DNA from: Pseudomonas bananamidigenes | GTDB lineage: Bacteria; Pseudomonadota; Gammaproteobacteria; Pseudomonadales; Pseudomonadaceae | Direction: 5' to 3' | Length of the DNA stretch: 64,000 bases | Assembly (NCBI RefSeq): GCF_001679645.1 | Contig: NZ_LRUN01000014.1 | Span: forward strand, 1 to 64,000 | Shown here: positions 10,462-18,741 of the stretch, piece by piece | Position numbering within the stretch: position 1 is the first letter of the stretch | Layout: every line of letters starts with the position of its first letter | Position numbers and translations under genes: made by a program | The notes under the pieces: model-generated | Database searches by the model: none | Told to the model about the DNA's origin: nothing | What the model saw: the letters and a program-made list of their open reading frames with translations, nothing else

Positions 10462-11856
10462 ATGGCATTTCGCGCTCCCACTCTGATCGCGCTTGGCGCC
10501 GTCACTCTGCTGTCCGGCTGTTCGGCGTTTCGCAATTACGATTCCGAACTGGCCCAGACCAACCAGCAACTGGCCACCGGCAACGTCGACGCCGCCCTGA
10601 CCCTGCTGGAAAAGAACAACACCGGCCCGGACAAGGACCTGCTTTATTACTTCGAGAAAGGTGAACTGCTGCGCGCCAAGGGCGATCTGTCCGGCAGCCA
10701 GAACGCCTGGACCAGCGCCGACCAGGTGGTGGGCAAATGGGAAGACTCGGTCAAGCTCGACACCGACAAGTACCTGGCCCAGTTCGGCAGTTTCCTGGTC
10801 AATGACAAAGTCCGTCGCTACGAAGGCTATGACTACGAAAAAGTCATGCTGACCACGCAGATGGCCCTGAACCTGCTGGCGGTCAACGACTTCGACGGCG
10901 CCCGCACCGCGATCAAGAAGACTCACGAACGCGAAGCGGTGATCGCCGATCTGCGTGACAAGGAATACCTCAAGAGCGAAGAGGAAGCCGAGAAGCAAGG
11001 CATCAAGACCGAGTACAAGGACCTGCAAGGCTACCCGGTCGCCAGCCTCGACGCCCCGGAAGTGATCGGCCTGAAAAACAGCTATCAGAGCGCGTTCAGC
11101 CATTACCTGGCCGGTTTCGTCTACGAAGCCCTGGGCGAGAAGGACCTCGCTGCACCGGGCTATCGCAAGGCCGCCGAACTGCGTCCGAAAACGCCGCTGC
11201 TGGAGCAGGCGCTGGTCAATCTCGACAAGCCGGCCAAGAGCGATGACAGCGACGTCCTGATCGTGGTGCAGAGCGGTCTGGCGCCGGCCCGCGATTCGAT
11301 CCGGGTGCCGCTGCCGCTGCCGATTTCCGACAACGTGGTCATTACTCCGCTGTCGTTCCCGATCATCAAGCCCGACACCTCCACCGCCACGTTCGCGCAG
11401 ATCGGTGTCGACGGCCAGCAACTGGACCTGACCGCGCTCAACAGCACCACTGCCATGTCGCGCCGCGCCCTGCGCGATGACATGCCGGGGATCATCCTGC
11501 GCACCACCGTGCGCGCGATCACCAAAGGCGTGGCACAGAAGAAAATCAACGAAACCAATCCGCTGGCGGGTCTGGCCGTGGGTATCTCTTCAGCGGTGCT
11601 CGAAGGTGCCGATACCCGTACGTGGCGCACCTTGCCGGACACCACCCAGGTGGTGCGCCTGCGCCTGAAAAAGGGTGAACACCAGGTCACCCTGCCGAGC
11701 GCCGTGGGCGGTTCGGTGGTCAAGGTCAACGTCGATCAGCGTTATCAGGTCGTCACCCTGCGCGCCGTCGGCAATCAGGTATTCGCCGCCGGCCTCGCCG
11801 CTCACGTGACCCCAAGCACCGCCGGCACCGCCGTGGCCAGCCTCAAACAACCTTAA
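10462..11856 (+). CDS. COG3014 family lipoprotein with TPR-like helices, copy 2
   Basis: The second COG3014 lipoprotein (464 residues), closely similar to its upstream neighbour over most of its length; for example both have YFEKG, RRY.GYDYEKVMLTTQMALN and SDVLI.VQSGLAPAR. The lipobox LSGC places the lipidated residue at Cys20, followed by SAFRNYD. C-terminal differences include an insert around ITKGVAQKKINETNPLAGLAVG that copy 1 lacks. It has its own promoter block and is followed by ycfL- and lpoB-like genes in close succession, so it is probably the first gene of that transcript. Function unknown. Confidence 0.9.
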   Translation: MAFRAPTLIALGAVTLLSGCSAFRNYDSELAQTNQQLATGNVDAALTLLEKNNTGPDKDLLYYFEKGELLRAKGDLSGSQNAWTSADQVVGKWEDSVKLDTDKYLAQFGSFLVNDKVRRYEGYDYEKVMLTTQMALNLLAVNDFDGARTAIKKTHEREAVIADLRDKEYLKSEEEAEKQGIKTEYKDLQGYPVASLDAPEVIGLKNSYQSAFSHYLAGFVYEALGEKDLAAPGYRKAAELRPKTPLLEQALVNLDKPAKSDDSDVLIVVQSGLAPARDSIRVPLPLPISDNVVITPLSFPIIKPDTSTATFAQIGVDGQQLDLTALNSTTAMSRRALRDDMPGIILRTTVRAITKGVAQKKINETNPLAGLAVGISSAVLEGADTRTWRTLPDTTQVVRLRLKKGEHQVTLPSAVGGSVVKVNVDQRYQVVTLRAVGNQVFAAGLAAHVTPSTAGTAVASLKQP

Positions 11857-11871
11857 GAACGGAGTCTTTGC

Positions 11872-12246
11872 ATGCGCTTCAAACTCTTCGCCGTCGCCGC
11901 CCTCGCCGTCCTGGCCAGCGGCTGCGCCACCCCGCCGCCCCCGGAGCCGGGCAGCGCCGCGAGCAAGGTCGTGGCCATGGGCCCGCAAAAACACATCGCG
12001 GTCGGCGCCATGCGCGTTGCCCGCGAGAACGGCTTCATGACCGTCAATGTGCAGTTGACCAACACCCTCAACAGCAACAAGACGTTCTATTACCGCTTCG
12101 CCTGGCTGGGCCCGGAAGGTTTCCCGATTGCCGAAGAAGAAGTCTGGAAGAGCCAGATGATGTACGGCGCCCAGACCAGCTTCATTCAGGGCATTGCCCC
12201 GACGCCGAAAGCCGTGGACTTCCGTCTGGAACTCAAGACGCCTTAA
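11872..12246 (+). CDS. YcfL family lipoprotein (DUF1425)
   Basis: A small lipoprotein of 124 residues. MRFKLFAVAALAVLASGC gives a lipobox LASGC with Cys18, then a Pro-rich stretch. The folded domain contains YYRFAWLGPEGFPI, the recognisable core of the YcfL/DUF1425 family. In E. coli ycfL lies directly upstream of lpoB, the same order as here. Expected location is the periplasmic face of the outer membrane. Starts 15 bases after the COG3014 stop. Confidence 0.88.
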   Translation: MRFKLFAVAALAVLASGCATPPPPEPGSAASKVVAMGPQKHIAVGAMRVARENGFMTVNVQLTNTLNSNKTFYYRFAWLGPEGFPIAEEEVWKSQMMYGAQTSFIQGIAPTPKAVDFRLELKTP

Positions 12247-12282
12247 GCCCGACTCCCTATTCCCGATTCAGAGAGCACTCCC

Positions 12283-12870
12283 ATGTTTGCACGCTTTTCC
12301 TTCATCGCCGTCCTCGCCCTGCTGGCCTCCGGCTGCGCCAACACTTCGCCGACCCTGGGCAGCAAGAACATCAGCTACGGCGATACCAAGGCCGTTGAAA
12401 CCGTGACCAACGAATTCGGTTCCACCGACCTGCAGATGATTGCCGAATCGATGACCCGCTCCCTGGCCCAGTCCGGCGTTCTGCAGGGCCGCCCGGTGGT
12501 GCAGGTCTATGACGTGAAGAACAAGACCAGCGAATACATCGACACCCGCGAGATCACCACCACCATCAAGACCCAGCTGATGAAGTCCGGCACCGCCCGC
12601 TTCGCCAGCGACAACACCGCGATGCAGAGCCAGGTCGACCAGCTCAAGCTGCAAAACCAGAGCGGTCTGTACAAGAAGAGCACCGTGGCCAAGACCGGCA
12701 ACATGATCGCCGCCAAATACCGCCTTGAAGGTTCGATCAGCTCGATCGTCAAGCGCAGCAGCGATTACAAGGACGTCTTCTACAAATTCAGCCTGCAACT
12801 CATCGACGTTGAAAGCGGTCTGGCCGAGTGGATGGACGAGAAAGAGATCCGCAAGACCACGGAGCGTTAA
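12283..12870 (+). CDS. lpoB: Penicillin-binding protein activator LpoB-like lipoprotein
   Basis: A 195-residue lipoprotein with lipobox LASGC (Cys18). LpoB in E. coli reaches through the peptidoglycan and stimulates the bifunctional synthase PBP1b. The domain here matches that family: DLQMIAESMTRSLAQSG, then PVVQVYDVKNKTSEYIDT, then AKYRLEGSISSIVKRS. The E. coli protein has a long disordered Pro-rich linker after the lipidated Cys; this one has almost none, so its reach would be shorter. Pseudomonads are also known to use LpoP for PBP1b, so the partner of this LpoB is uncertain. It is followed after 3 bases by a second LpoB-like gene. Confidence 0.85.
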   Translation: MFARFSFIAVLALLASGCANTSPTLGSKNISYGDTKAVETVTNEFGSTDLQMIAESMTRSLAQSGVLQGRPVVQVYDVKNKTSEYIDTREITTTIKTQLMKSGTARFASDNTAMQSQVDQLKLQNQSGLYKKSTVAKTGNMIAAKYRLEGSISSIVKRSSDYKDVFYKFSLQLIDVESGLAEWMDEKEIRKTTER

Positions 12871-12873
12871 TCG

Positions 12874-13617
12874 ATGCGCACATGGATTGGCATGATGGCC
12901 CTGGCTTGCGCGTTCAGCGCGCAAGCGGCCCCGAAAGTCGCGGTGACGGACCTGGCGTATCAGGAACGCGTGGAGCAATACATCCACATCGTTTCGGCGC
13001 AGAACAACTACCGCGAGGGTTACTACAGCGCCAGCGGCTCTTCGAGCTACAACGAGCTCGAAGCGTCCACCAGCTACATCGAACAAGGCGAGCTGCGCAA
13101 ATTCACCGGCGACATCAAGGGTGAAATCCTGCGCACCGGGATGTTCCAGCTGGTGCAGGGCACGCCGTACACGGCATCGTCCAAGGGCGACGTCTACGAC
13201 GTGATCAAGCGGATCAAGGCCGGCAACTTCAAGGGTGCCGACTACGTGCTGTTCGGCACGGTGTCCGACATCGACTTCACCCAGGACATGAACGAGCTGG
13301 CCAATACCGACAGCTATTCAGCCGTACTGGGCCTGACACTGGTGGCGGACTTCAGCCTGATCAACACCAAAACCTACGAAATCACCTCGGCCTTCACGGC
13401 GATGGGCGAAGCGCAGGACACCAAACTGGTGAACCACCGCGACATCAAGATCTCGCTCAACCGCCCACGGGTGGTGCGCGAGGTCTCGAAGGCGCTGGGT
13501 GAAGACGTGGCCGGACAGCTGAGCCAGCAGCTCGGCGGTGGTGGCTACGAGCAACCGCGGGAACCGCAGCAGCGCAATAATCTGCCGCGTGATACGGCGC
13601 CAGTAATTCTGCGCTGA
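12874..13617 (+). CDS. Second LpoB/CsgG-fold periplasmic protein
   Basis: A 247-residue exported protein. The signal peptide ends in AQA before PKVAVTDL, with no lipobox, so it should be soluble in the periplasm unlike its neighbour. The body has the same LpoB/CsgG-like order of segments: an IKGEILRTGMFQLVQG strand-helix part, then GADYVLFGTVSDIDFTQD and LTLVADFSLINTKTYEI. The C-terminal 30 residues are Gln/Pro-rich and probably unstructured. It lies 3 bases after lpoB and ends the cluster before a strong terminator. A function as a peptidoglycan synthase regulator is inferred only from family and context. Confidence 0.75.
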   Translation: MRTWIGMMALACAFSAQAAPKVAVTDLAYQERVEQYIHIVSAQNNYREGYYSASGSSSYNELEASTSYIEQGELRKFTGDIKGEILRTGMFQLVQGTPYTASSKGDVYDVIKRIKAGNFKGADYVLFGTVSDIDFTQDMNELANTDSYSAVLGLTLVADFSLINTKTYEITSAFTAMGEAQDTKLVNHRDIKISLNRPRVVREVSKALGEDVAGQLSQQLGGGGYEQPREPQQRNNLPRDTAPVILR

Positions 13618-13633
13618 CCGGCAGCCGGAAACG

Positions 13634-13665
13634 AAAAAGGCGACCTGAAAAGGTCGCCTTTTTTA
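13634..13665. terminator. Bidirectional intrinsic terminator
   Basis: A 13-base-pair stem AAAAAGGCGACCT / AGGTCGCCTTTTT closed by a GAAA tetraloop, with a T run on either strand. It ends the lipoprotein cluster on the plus strand and the LysE-family gene on the minus strand. Confidence 0.93.
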
Positions 13666-13677
13666 TGCCTGCCCGCT

Positions 13678-14310
13678 TTACGCGGCGGCTTTGCGCAACG
13701 TCGCCATGAACGCCGCCGCACCGATGAACAGCCCGGCAAACGTGCGGTTCATGCGTTTCTGCTGGGTCGGTGTGCGCAACAGGCGCAGTACCTTCGACGC
13801 CAGCCCGGTGTAGCCGGCCATGACGATCAGGTCGACGCAGATCATGGTCACGCCGATCACCACGTACTGGATCAGCAGCGGCGCGTGAGGATTGATGAAC
13901 TGCGGCAGCACCGCCAGCATGAACACCAGCGCCTTGGGGTTGCTGATGTTCACCAGAAAGCCACGGAACACCAGCGCCATCGGCCGGCCGATCGGGCGCA
14001 CCGCCGCGTCATCGCTCATGTCCATGGGCAGTGCACGCCACTGTCTGATCGCCAGATATACCAGGTAGGCGACACCGAACCATTTGATCGCATGGAACGC
14101 AGTGGCCGAAGCGGTGAGGATCGCGCCGACACCGGCGCCGACGATGGCGATCTGCAGGGCCAGGCCCAGTTGCAGGCCCAGGGCGTTCCAGTAACCGCGC
14201 CAGAAACCGTATTGCAGACCGCTGGACATCGACGCAATCGCGCCGGCGCCCGGAGAAAGGCTGATCACCCAACACGCGGCAAAAAACGCCAGCCATGTTT
14301 GAAGCTCCAT
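13678..14310 (-). CDS. LysE family amino acid exporter
   Basis: Inner-membrane exporter of the LysE/RhtB family, 210 residues and about six helices. The N-terminal FFAACWVISLSPGAGAIASM carries the family glycine/proline signature, and GFLVNISNPKALVFMLAVLPQF is the second. I start at ATG 14310, preceded by GAGGTG; the frame extends 12 codons further without support. Substrate (basic amino acid, homoserine or threonine) cannot be told. Confidence 0.9.
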   Translation of the reverse strand: MELQTWLAFFAACWVISLSPGAGAIASMSSGLQYGFWRGYWNALGLQLGLALQIAIVGAGVGAILTASATAFHAIKWFGVAYLVYLAIRQWRALPMDMSDDAAVRPIGRPMALVFRGFLVNISNPKALVFMLAVLPQFINPHAPLLIQYVVIGVTMICVDLIVMAGYTGLASKVLRLLRTPTQQKRMNRTFAGLFIGAAAFMATLRKAAA

Positions 14311-14424
14311 CGCACACCTCGACTCAGACTCGTGACAAACGTCCAAGCTAATGGGATTCAGGCTGGATGACTACCGATTTTTTTCAGGATGTTGCGGCCG
14401 CCGACTAACGCGGCCGGCGCCCGA

Positions 14425-15006
14425 TCACTTTTCGAAACCGCTGGAAGGAAACACATCCGACCCACGCCAGCGCCTTACCGAACGCTGGAAGAACAGGCTG
14501 TTGGGCACCTGCACCATGGCGCTGCCGGTGCCGAGTTCTTCGGCTTCGATCAGCGTGGTGTAGAGCAGATTGATCGCCACCACCCGGCCTTTGACGCCGG
14601 GTTTGTCGGTGGTGTCCACCAGCTCCACCACATCGCCCAGACGAAACGGGCCGACAGTGAAGATCAGAATCGCGCAGAGCAGGTTCGACAGCACGCTCCA
14701 CATGGCGAAGAACGCCACCGCCGCGACGGCGACGAAACCGGACAACGCGGTCCATAGCACGGTGGCAGAAACACCGAGGCGCTCCAGCACGAAGATCAGC
14801 GCGCTGCCCATGATCAGCCAGCGCAGGCCCCCACGCAGCGGCATCAGTAACTGCGGCGGCAGCGGATACTTTTCTCCCAGACGGGTCAGGAAGCGGGCGA
14901 CGACACGCTGAGCGAAGTAGCCGGCCAGCAGGATCAAGAGAATCTGCACGCCAAGCCAGACCGGTTCGATCCACTCTGCCGGCAACGGCAGCTTGAGCGC
15001 CTCCAT
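14425..15006 (-). CDS. Small MscS family mechanosensitive channel
   Basis: A minimal MscS-type protein of 193 residues: two to three hydrophobic helices, including a Gly/Ala-rich pore-lining helix (ALSGFVAVAAVAFFAMWSVLSN), then the beta domain GPFRLGDVVELVD...GRVVAINLLYTTL...VQVPNSLFF. The protein stops soon after that domain, so the C-terminal alpha-beta domain of E. coli MscS is missing. The start ATG overlaps the stop of the upstream ABC-F gene by one base (TGATG), implying coupled translation; the longer frame that begins 20 codons upstream lies inside that gene. Confidence 0.85.
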   Translation of the reverse strand: MEALKLPLPAEWIEPVWLGVQILLILLAGYFAQRVVARFLTRLGEKYPLPPQLLMPLRGGLRWLIMGSALIFVLERLGVSATVLWTALSGFVAVAAVAFFAMWSVLSNLLCAILIFTVGPFRLGDVVELVDTTDKPGVKGRVVAINLLYTTLIEAEELGTGSAMVQVPNSLFFQRSVRRWRGSDVFPSSGFEK

Positions 15007-16916
15007 CAGGACAGCGCCTCCAGCTCCGCCTGCATGCTTTCCAGGGTTTCCAGCGCCTGCATCCACGCCTCTTCAAGTTCGCCTTCGCGGACTTTCAGTC
15101 TGGCCTGTTCGGCCAGCAGGTCGCGCAATTCGTTCTTGCGCGCCGGCTCGTAGAGATCGCTGTCGCCGAGGCTGGCGTCGACCTTGGCCAGTTTCTCGTG
15201 CAGCTTGCCCAGCTCGGCCTCGAGCTTGTCGGCTTCGCGCTTGTGCGGCGCCAGTTGCTGACGCAACGCAGCGGCGGCCTGGCGCTGGGCTTTCTTGTCA
15301 GTCTTGTCCGGATTGACCGGCGTGTTGTTGACCGGGGCGTTGCGCTGACGATACTCGACCAGCCAACGTGCGTAGTCCTCGAGGTCGCCGTCGAACTCCT
15401 CGACCTTGCCGTCCGCGACCAGGAAGAAGTTGTCGGTGGTGCTCTTGAGCAGATGCCGATCGTGGGAAACCACCAGCACCGCGCCACTGAACTCCTGCAA
15501 TGCCATGGTCAAAGCCAGGCGCATTTCCAGATCGAGGTGGTTGGTCGGTTCGTCGAGCAGCAACAGGTTCGGCCGTTCCCAGGCGATCAACGCCAGGGCC
15601 AGACGGGCCTTTTCGCCACCGGAGAAATTCAGCACCGGTTCGTCGATCCGCCCGCCCCGGAAGTCGAAACCGCCGAGGAAGTCGCGCAGGGTCTGCTCGC
15701 GTTCGGTCGGCGCCAGGCGCTGCAAATGCAGCAACGGGCTGGCCTTGGCATCCAGCGAATCGAGCTGATGCTGGGCGAAGTAGCCGACCACAGTGTTCTC
15801 GCCACGGGTCAGGCGCCCGGTCAGCGGTGACAGTTCACCGGCAAGGTTCTTGATCAGGGTCGATTTACCGGCACCGTTGGGGCCGAGCAAGCCGATCCGC
15901 GCGCCGGGGGTCAGTTGCAGCCGAACCTTCTCAAGGATGGTTTTTTCGCCGTAACCCAGGCGCGCATCGGACAGATCGATCAGCGGGCTGGAGATCTTGG
16001 TCGACTCGCGGAACACAAAATCGAAAGGCGAATCGACATGGGCCGCCGACAGCTCTTCCATGCGCTCCAGTGCCTTGATCCGGCTCTGGGCCTGACGGGC
16101 CTTGGTCGCCTGGGCCTTGAACCGGGCGATGTAGCTTTCCATGTGCGCACGTTGCGCCTGCTGCTTCTCGTAGGCCTGTTGCTGCTGGGCCAGGCGCTCG
16201 GCACGGGCGCGCTCGAACGCGGTGTAGCCGCCACGGTAGAGCACCAGCTTGCGCTGATCGACGTGGGCCACGTGATCGACCACCTCATCGAGGAAGTCCC
16301 GGTCGTGGGAAATCAGCAGCAAGGTGCCGGGGTAACTTTTCAGCCACTCTTCGAGCCAGATGATGGCGTCGAGGTCCAGGTGGTTGGTCGGTTCGTCGAG
16401 TAGCAGCAGGTCCGACGGACACATCAATGCCTGCGCAAGGTTCAGACGCATCCGCCAGCCACCGGAGAAATCTCCTACCTGACGATCCATCTGCTCATTG
16501 GTGAATCCGAGACCGGCCAGCAGCTTGCGCGCACGGGCATCGGCGGTGTAGCCGTCGGCGCTGTCGAGTTCGGCGTGCAGACGTGCCAGGGCAGCCCCGT
16601 CGTGAGCCTCTTCGGCGGCAGCCAGGTCACGCTGGACTTCGCGCAGGCGCAGGTCGCCGTCGAGCACGTAGTCGACCGCCAGACGTTCGAGGGTGTCGAC
16701 CTCCTGGCGCATGTGGGCGATACGCCAGTCGGCCGGCAGCAGGCAGTCGCCCGAGTCCGGGTGCAACTCACCACGGAGCAAGGCGAACAGGCTGGATTTG
16801 CCGGCGCCGTTGGCACCGATGAGGCCGGCTTTATGGCCGGCGTGCAGGGTCAGCTCGGCGTCTTCTAGCAGACGTTGCGGGCCACGCTGTAAAGTCAGGT
16901 TCTGAAGTCGGATCAT
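15006..16916 (-). CDS. yheS: ABC-F family ATP-binding protein (YheS type)
   Basis: A soluble ABC-F ATPase with two nucleotide-binding domains and no membrane part; the family acts on the ribosome. Domain 1 has Walker A GANGAGKSS near residues 34-42, signature FSGGWRMRL and Walker B LLLLDEPTNHLD. Domain 2 has GPNGAGKST, FSGGEKARLAL and LLLLDEPTNHLD. A long helical arm links them, and the C terminus (from about residue 530) is a Lys/Glu-rich coiled coil. The length of 636 residues and this layout match E. coli YheS. The start at ATG 16916 (MIRLQNLTL) replaces a longer open frame whose extra 90 codons have no family resemblance. It is co-translated with the MscS-like gene. Confidence 0.9.
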   Translation of the reverse strand: MIRLQNLTLQRGPQRLLEDAELTLHAGHKAGLIGANGAGKSSLFALLRGELHPDSGDCLLPADWRIAHMRQEVDTLERLAVDYVLDGDLRLREVQRDLAAAEEAHDGAALARLHAELDSADGYTADARARKLLAGLGFTNEQMDRQVGDFSGGWRMRLNLAQALMCPSDLLLLDEPTNHLDLDAIIWLEEWLKSYPGTLLLISHDRDFLDEVVDHVAHVDQRKLVLYRGGYTAFERARAERLAQQQQAYEKQQAQRAHMESYIARFKAQATKARQAQSRIKALERMEELSAAHVDSPFDFVFRESTKISSPLIDLSDARLGYGEKTILEKVRLQLTPGARIGLLGPNGAGKSTLIKNLAGELSPLTGRLTRGENTVVGYFAQHQLDSLDAKASPLLHLQRLAPTEREQTLRDFLGGFDFRGGRIDEPVLNFSGGEKARLALALIAWERPNLLLLDEPTNHLDLEMRLALTMALQEFSGAVLVVSHDRHLLKSTTDNFFLVADGKVEEFDGDLEDYARWLVEYRQRNAPVNNTPVNPDKTDKKAQRQAAAALRQQLAPHKREADKLEAELGKLHEKLAKVDASLGDSDLYEPARKNELRDLLAEQARLKVREGELEEAWMQALETLESMQAELEALS

Positions 16917-16966
16917 AATGGCGGCGGAGTCTACCAGCTTCGTCCGCAACTGGCGCGAGTAGCACG

Positions 16967-17428
16967 ATGTCCTCTGACCTGTGGAGCTTTGCCCTTGCCG
17001 TCTACGCCCGTCCCGGCGTGGAAGAGGCCTGCCTGCGCCTGCAATCGGCGGGAGCCAATGTGTGCCTGATGCTGTGTGGTTTATGGCTGGAACAGCGCGA
17101 TGCGACGTGTGACGAGGTGAGTGCCCGGCAGCTTCTGGAACTGACAGAGCCTTGGGACCGGGAAGTGGTGCAACCGTTACGCACATTACGCATGCAGTGG
17201 AAAACCCTGGCCGAGACCGATCCGGTGCTCAAGGGCATGCGCGAGCAGATCAAGGGATTGGAGCTGGAAGCGGAGCGTGCACTTCTGTCGCGACTTGAAG
17301 GCGCCGCGCAAGGCTGGAAGCGTAATTCGAAGGAATCGAGTGACTGGCTGGAGGTGCTGGCCGGCCCGGCGGCCAACCTGAACCGCGACGCGCTGCAAGT
17401 GCTGCGCGTCGCGGCGAGCGGCGCTTAG
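16967..17428 (+). CDS. TIGR02444 family protein
   Basis: A cytoplasmic 153-residue protein of the uncharacterised TIGR02444 family, recognisable from LWSFALAVYARPGVEEACL near the start and CLMLCGLWLEQR. It is almost entirely helical with no membrane segment. It is divergent from the ABC-F gene (50 bases between starts) and convergent with algP; the two stop codons overlap within TTAG at 17425-17428. No function is known. Confidence 0.85.
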   Translation: MSSDLWSFALAVYARPGVEEACLRLQSAGANVCLMLCGLWLEQRDATCDEVSARQLLELTEPWDREVVQPLRTLRMQWKTLAETDPVLKGMREQIKGLELEAERALLSRLEGAAQGWKRNSKESSDWLEVLAGPAANLNRDALQVLRVAASGA

Positions 17429-18549
17429 GAAGCGCTGCTCGGGTTGCTGGCGACGCTCGACGCCGGGGATGGCGTGGTGGCGGTGGTCGAGGTAGTGGCG
17501 GCGGATGCCGGTGCTGCGGCCGGAGCCGGGGTTGCCGGTGCGGCAGGTTTGGCAGCAGGCGTCGTGGCCGGTTTTGCTGCAGCTGGTTTTGCTGCTGGCT
17601 TGGCGGCAGCTGGCTTGGCGGCGGCAGGTTTTTTCACCGCAGGTTTTGCAGCAGGTTTCGCTGTTGGCTTGGCGGCCGGTTTGGCAGCGGTCGCTGGCTT
17701 GGCTGCGGTCGTTGCAGGCTTCGCGGCGGCAGCCGGTTTGGCAGCGGGTTTGGCCGCTGGTTTCACTGCCGCTTTGGCTGCAACCGGTTTGGCAGCAGCT
17801 TTTGCCGCAGGCTTGGCAGCAGCAGTTTTGGCGGCTGGTTTGGCAGCGGCTTTAACGGTCGGTTTTGCTGCCGGTTTGGCAGCTACTTTGGTGGCTGGCT
17901 TGGCAGCGGGTTTGGCAGCGGCAGTTCTCGCCGGAGCCGCTTTTGCAGCAGCGGTTTTCGCCACAGGTTTGGCAGCGGGTTTGGCCGCTGTGGTTTTAGC
18001 TGCAGGTTTGGCAGCACTGGCTGCTGCGGGTTTCCTCGCAGCTGGTTTGGCAGCGGCTTTAACGGCTGGTTTTGCAGGCGCTTTGGCCGGTGCTTTTGCA
18101 GCAGGTTTGGCAGCCGCTTTTTTCGCAGGTGCCGCTGCCGGCTTGGCCGAACGCAGAGACAGCGCCTTGCCGACGGCTTCCTGTACACGACCGACACCCT
18201 GGGCCAGTTTCAGGCTTTCCTGGGCATCGCGCTTGAGCTGCAGAATGTAGCTGCGGGTGTCGGACTGACGTTCCTTCAGCGCATCGAGCAGATCTTCCAG
18301 CTCCTTCACGGCAGCCTTGGCCTTGGTCTGCGCCTTGGCTTTGCCGGCTGCTGCCGCGTCCTGCAATTTGGTGCGGGATTTGTGCAGTTTCTCTTGCGCC
18401 TTGCCGCGTTGCTTTTCCAGTTTGGCGAGCAGTTTTTCAGCATCAGCCAGAGCTTGGGAGCAAGCGTTTTCCAGATGCTCGAGCAGGCTGCCCGAGAGTT
18501 GTTGGAGTAAATGCAACGGAGTGTTTACAGGCTTCTTGGTGGCCGACAT
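17425..18549 (-). CDS. algP: Histone-like regulatory protein AlgP (AlgR3)
   Basis: AlgP is the Pseudomonas histone H1-like DNA-binding protein first described as a positive regulator of the alginate gene algD. The 374 residues fall into two parts. Residues 1 to about 130 are a charged coiled-coil domain (LLQQLSGSLLEHLENACSQ, then Lys/Glu-rich helices). From about 135 to 340 the sequence is a long run of AKPAA/KPAAK repeats, ending in a Pro/Ala/Ser/Thr-rich tail. The tail is of the kind that binds DNA through lysine. The repeat DNA is prone to expansion and contraction. Neighbours algQ and algR are the classic alginate-regulatory partners. Confidence 0.93.
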   Translation of the reverse strand: MSATKKPVNTPLHLLQQLSGSLLEHLENACSQALADAEKLLAKLEKQRGKAQEKLHKSRTKLQDAAAAGKAKAQTKAKAAVKELEDLLDALKERQSDTRSYILQLKRDAQESLKLAQGVGRVQEAVGKALSLRSAKPAAAPAKKAAAKPAAKAPAKAPAKPAVKAAAKPAARKPAAASAAKPAAKTTAAKPAAKPVAKTAAAKAAPARTAAAKPAAKPATKVAAKPAAKPTVKAAAKPAAKTAAAKPAAKAAAKPVAAKAAVKPAAKPAAKPAAAAKPATTAAKPATAAKPAAKPTAKPAAKPAVKKPAAAKPAAAKPAAKPAAAKPATTPAAKPAAPATPAPAAAPASAATTSTTATTPSPASSVASNPSSAS

Positions 18550-18741
18550 GGTTTACCTCCTGGCTGACGTGAGTGCGGCTCATACTAGACCTCTGCTGCT
18601 ACCGCCGCTAGGGCATGTTGACCGTAATGGAAGCACTCGGTTGCAGGCTCGCGAAAAACTTCTGCGCATTGGCAAAAGCAGTTCACCGTTGCAGACGTTC
18701 GCGCTGGCATAATCCACCGCAATTCAGGACGGAGAGTGCCC

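Noticed and set aside
17444..18250. 268-codon Ala/Gly/Leu/Val-rich open frame opposite algP
   Set aside because: A simple mirror of the Lys-Pro-Ala-Ala repeat DNA; it looks like a membrane protein only because the complement of AAG/CCG/GCC codons encodes Leu, Gly and Ala.
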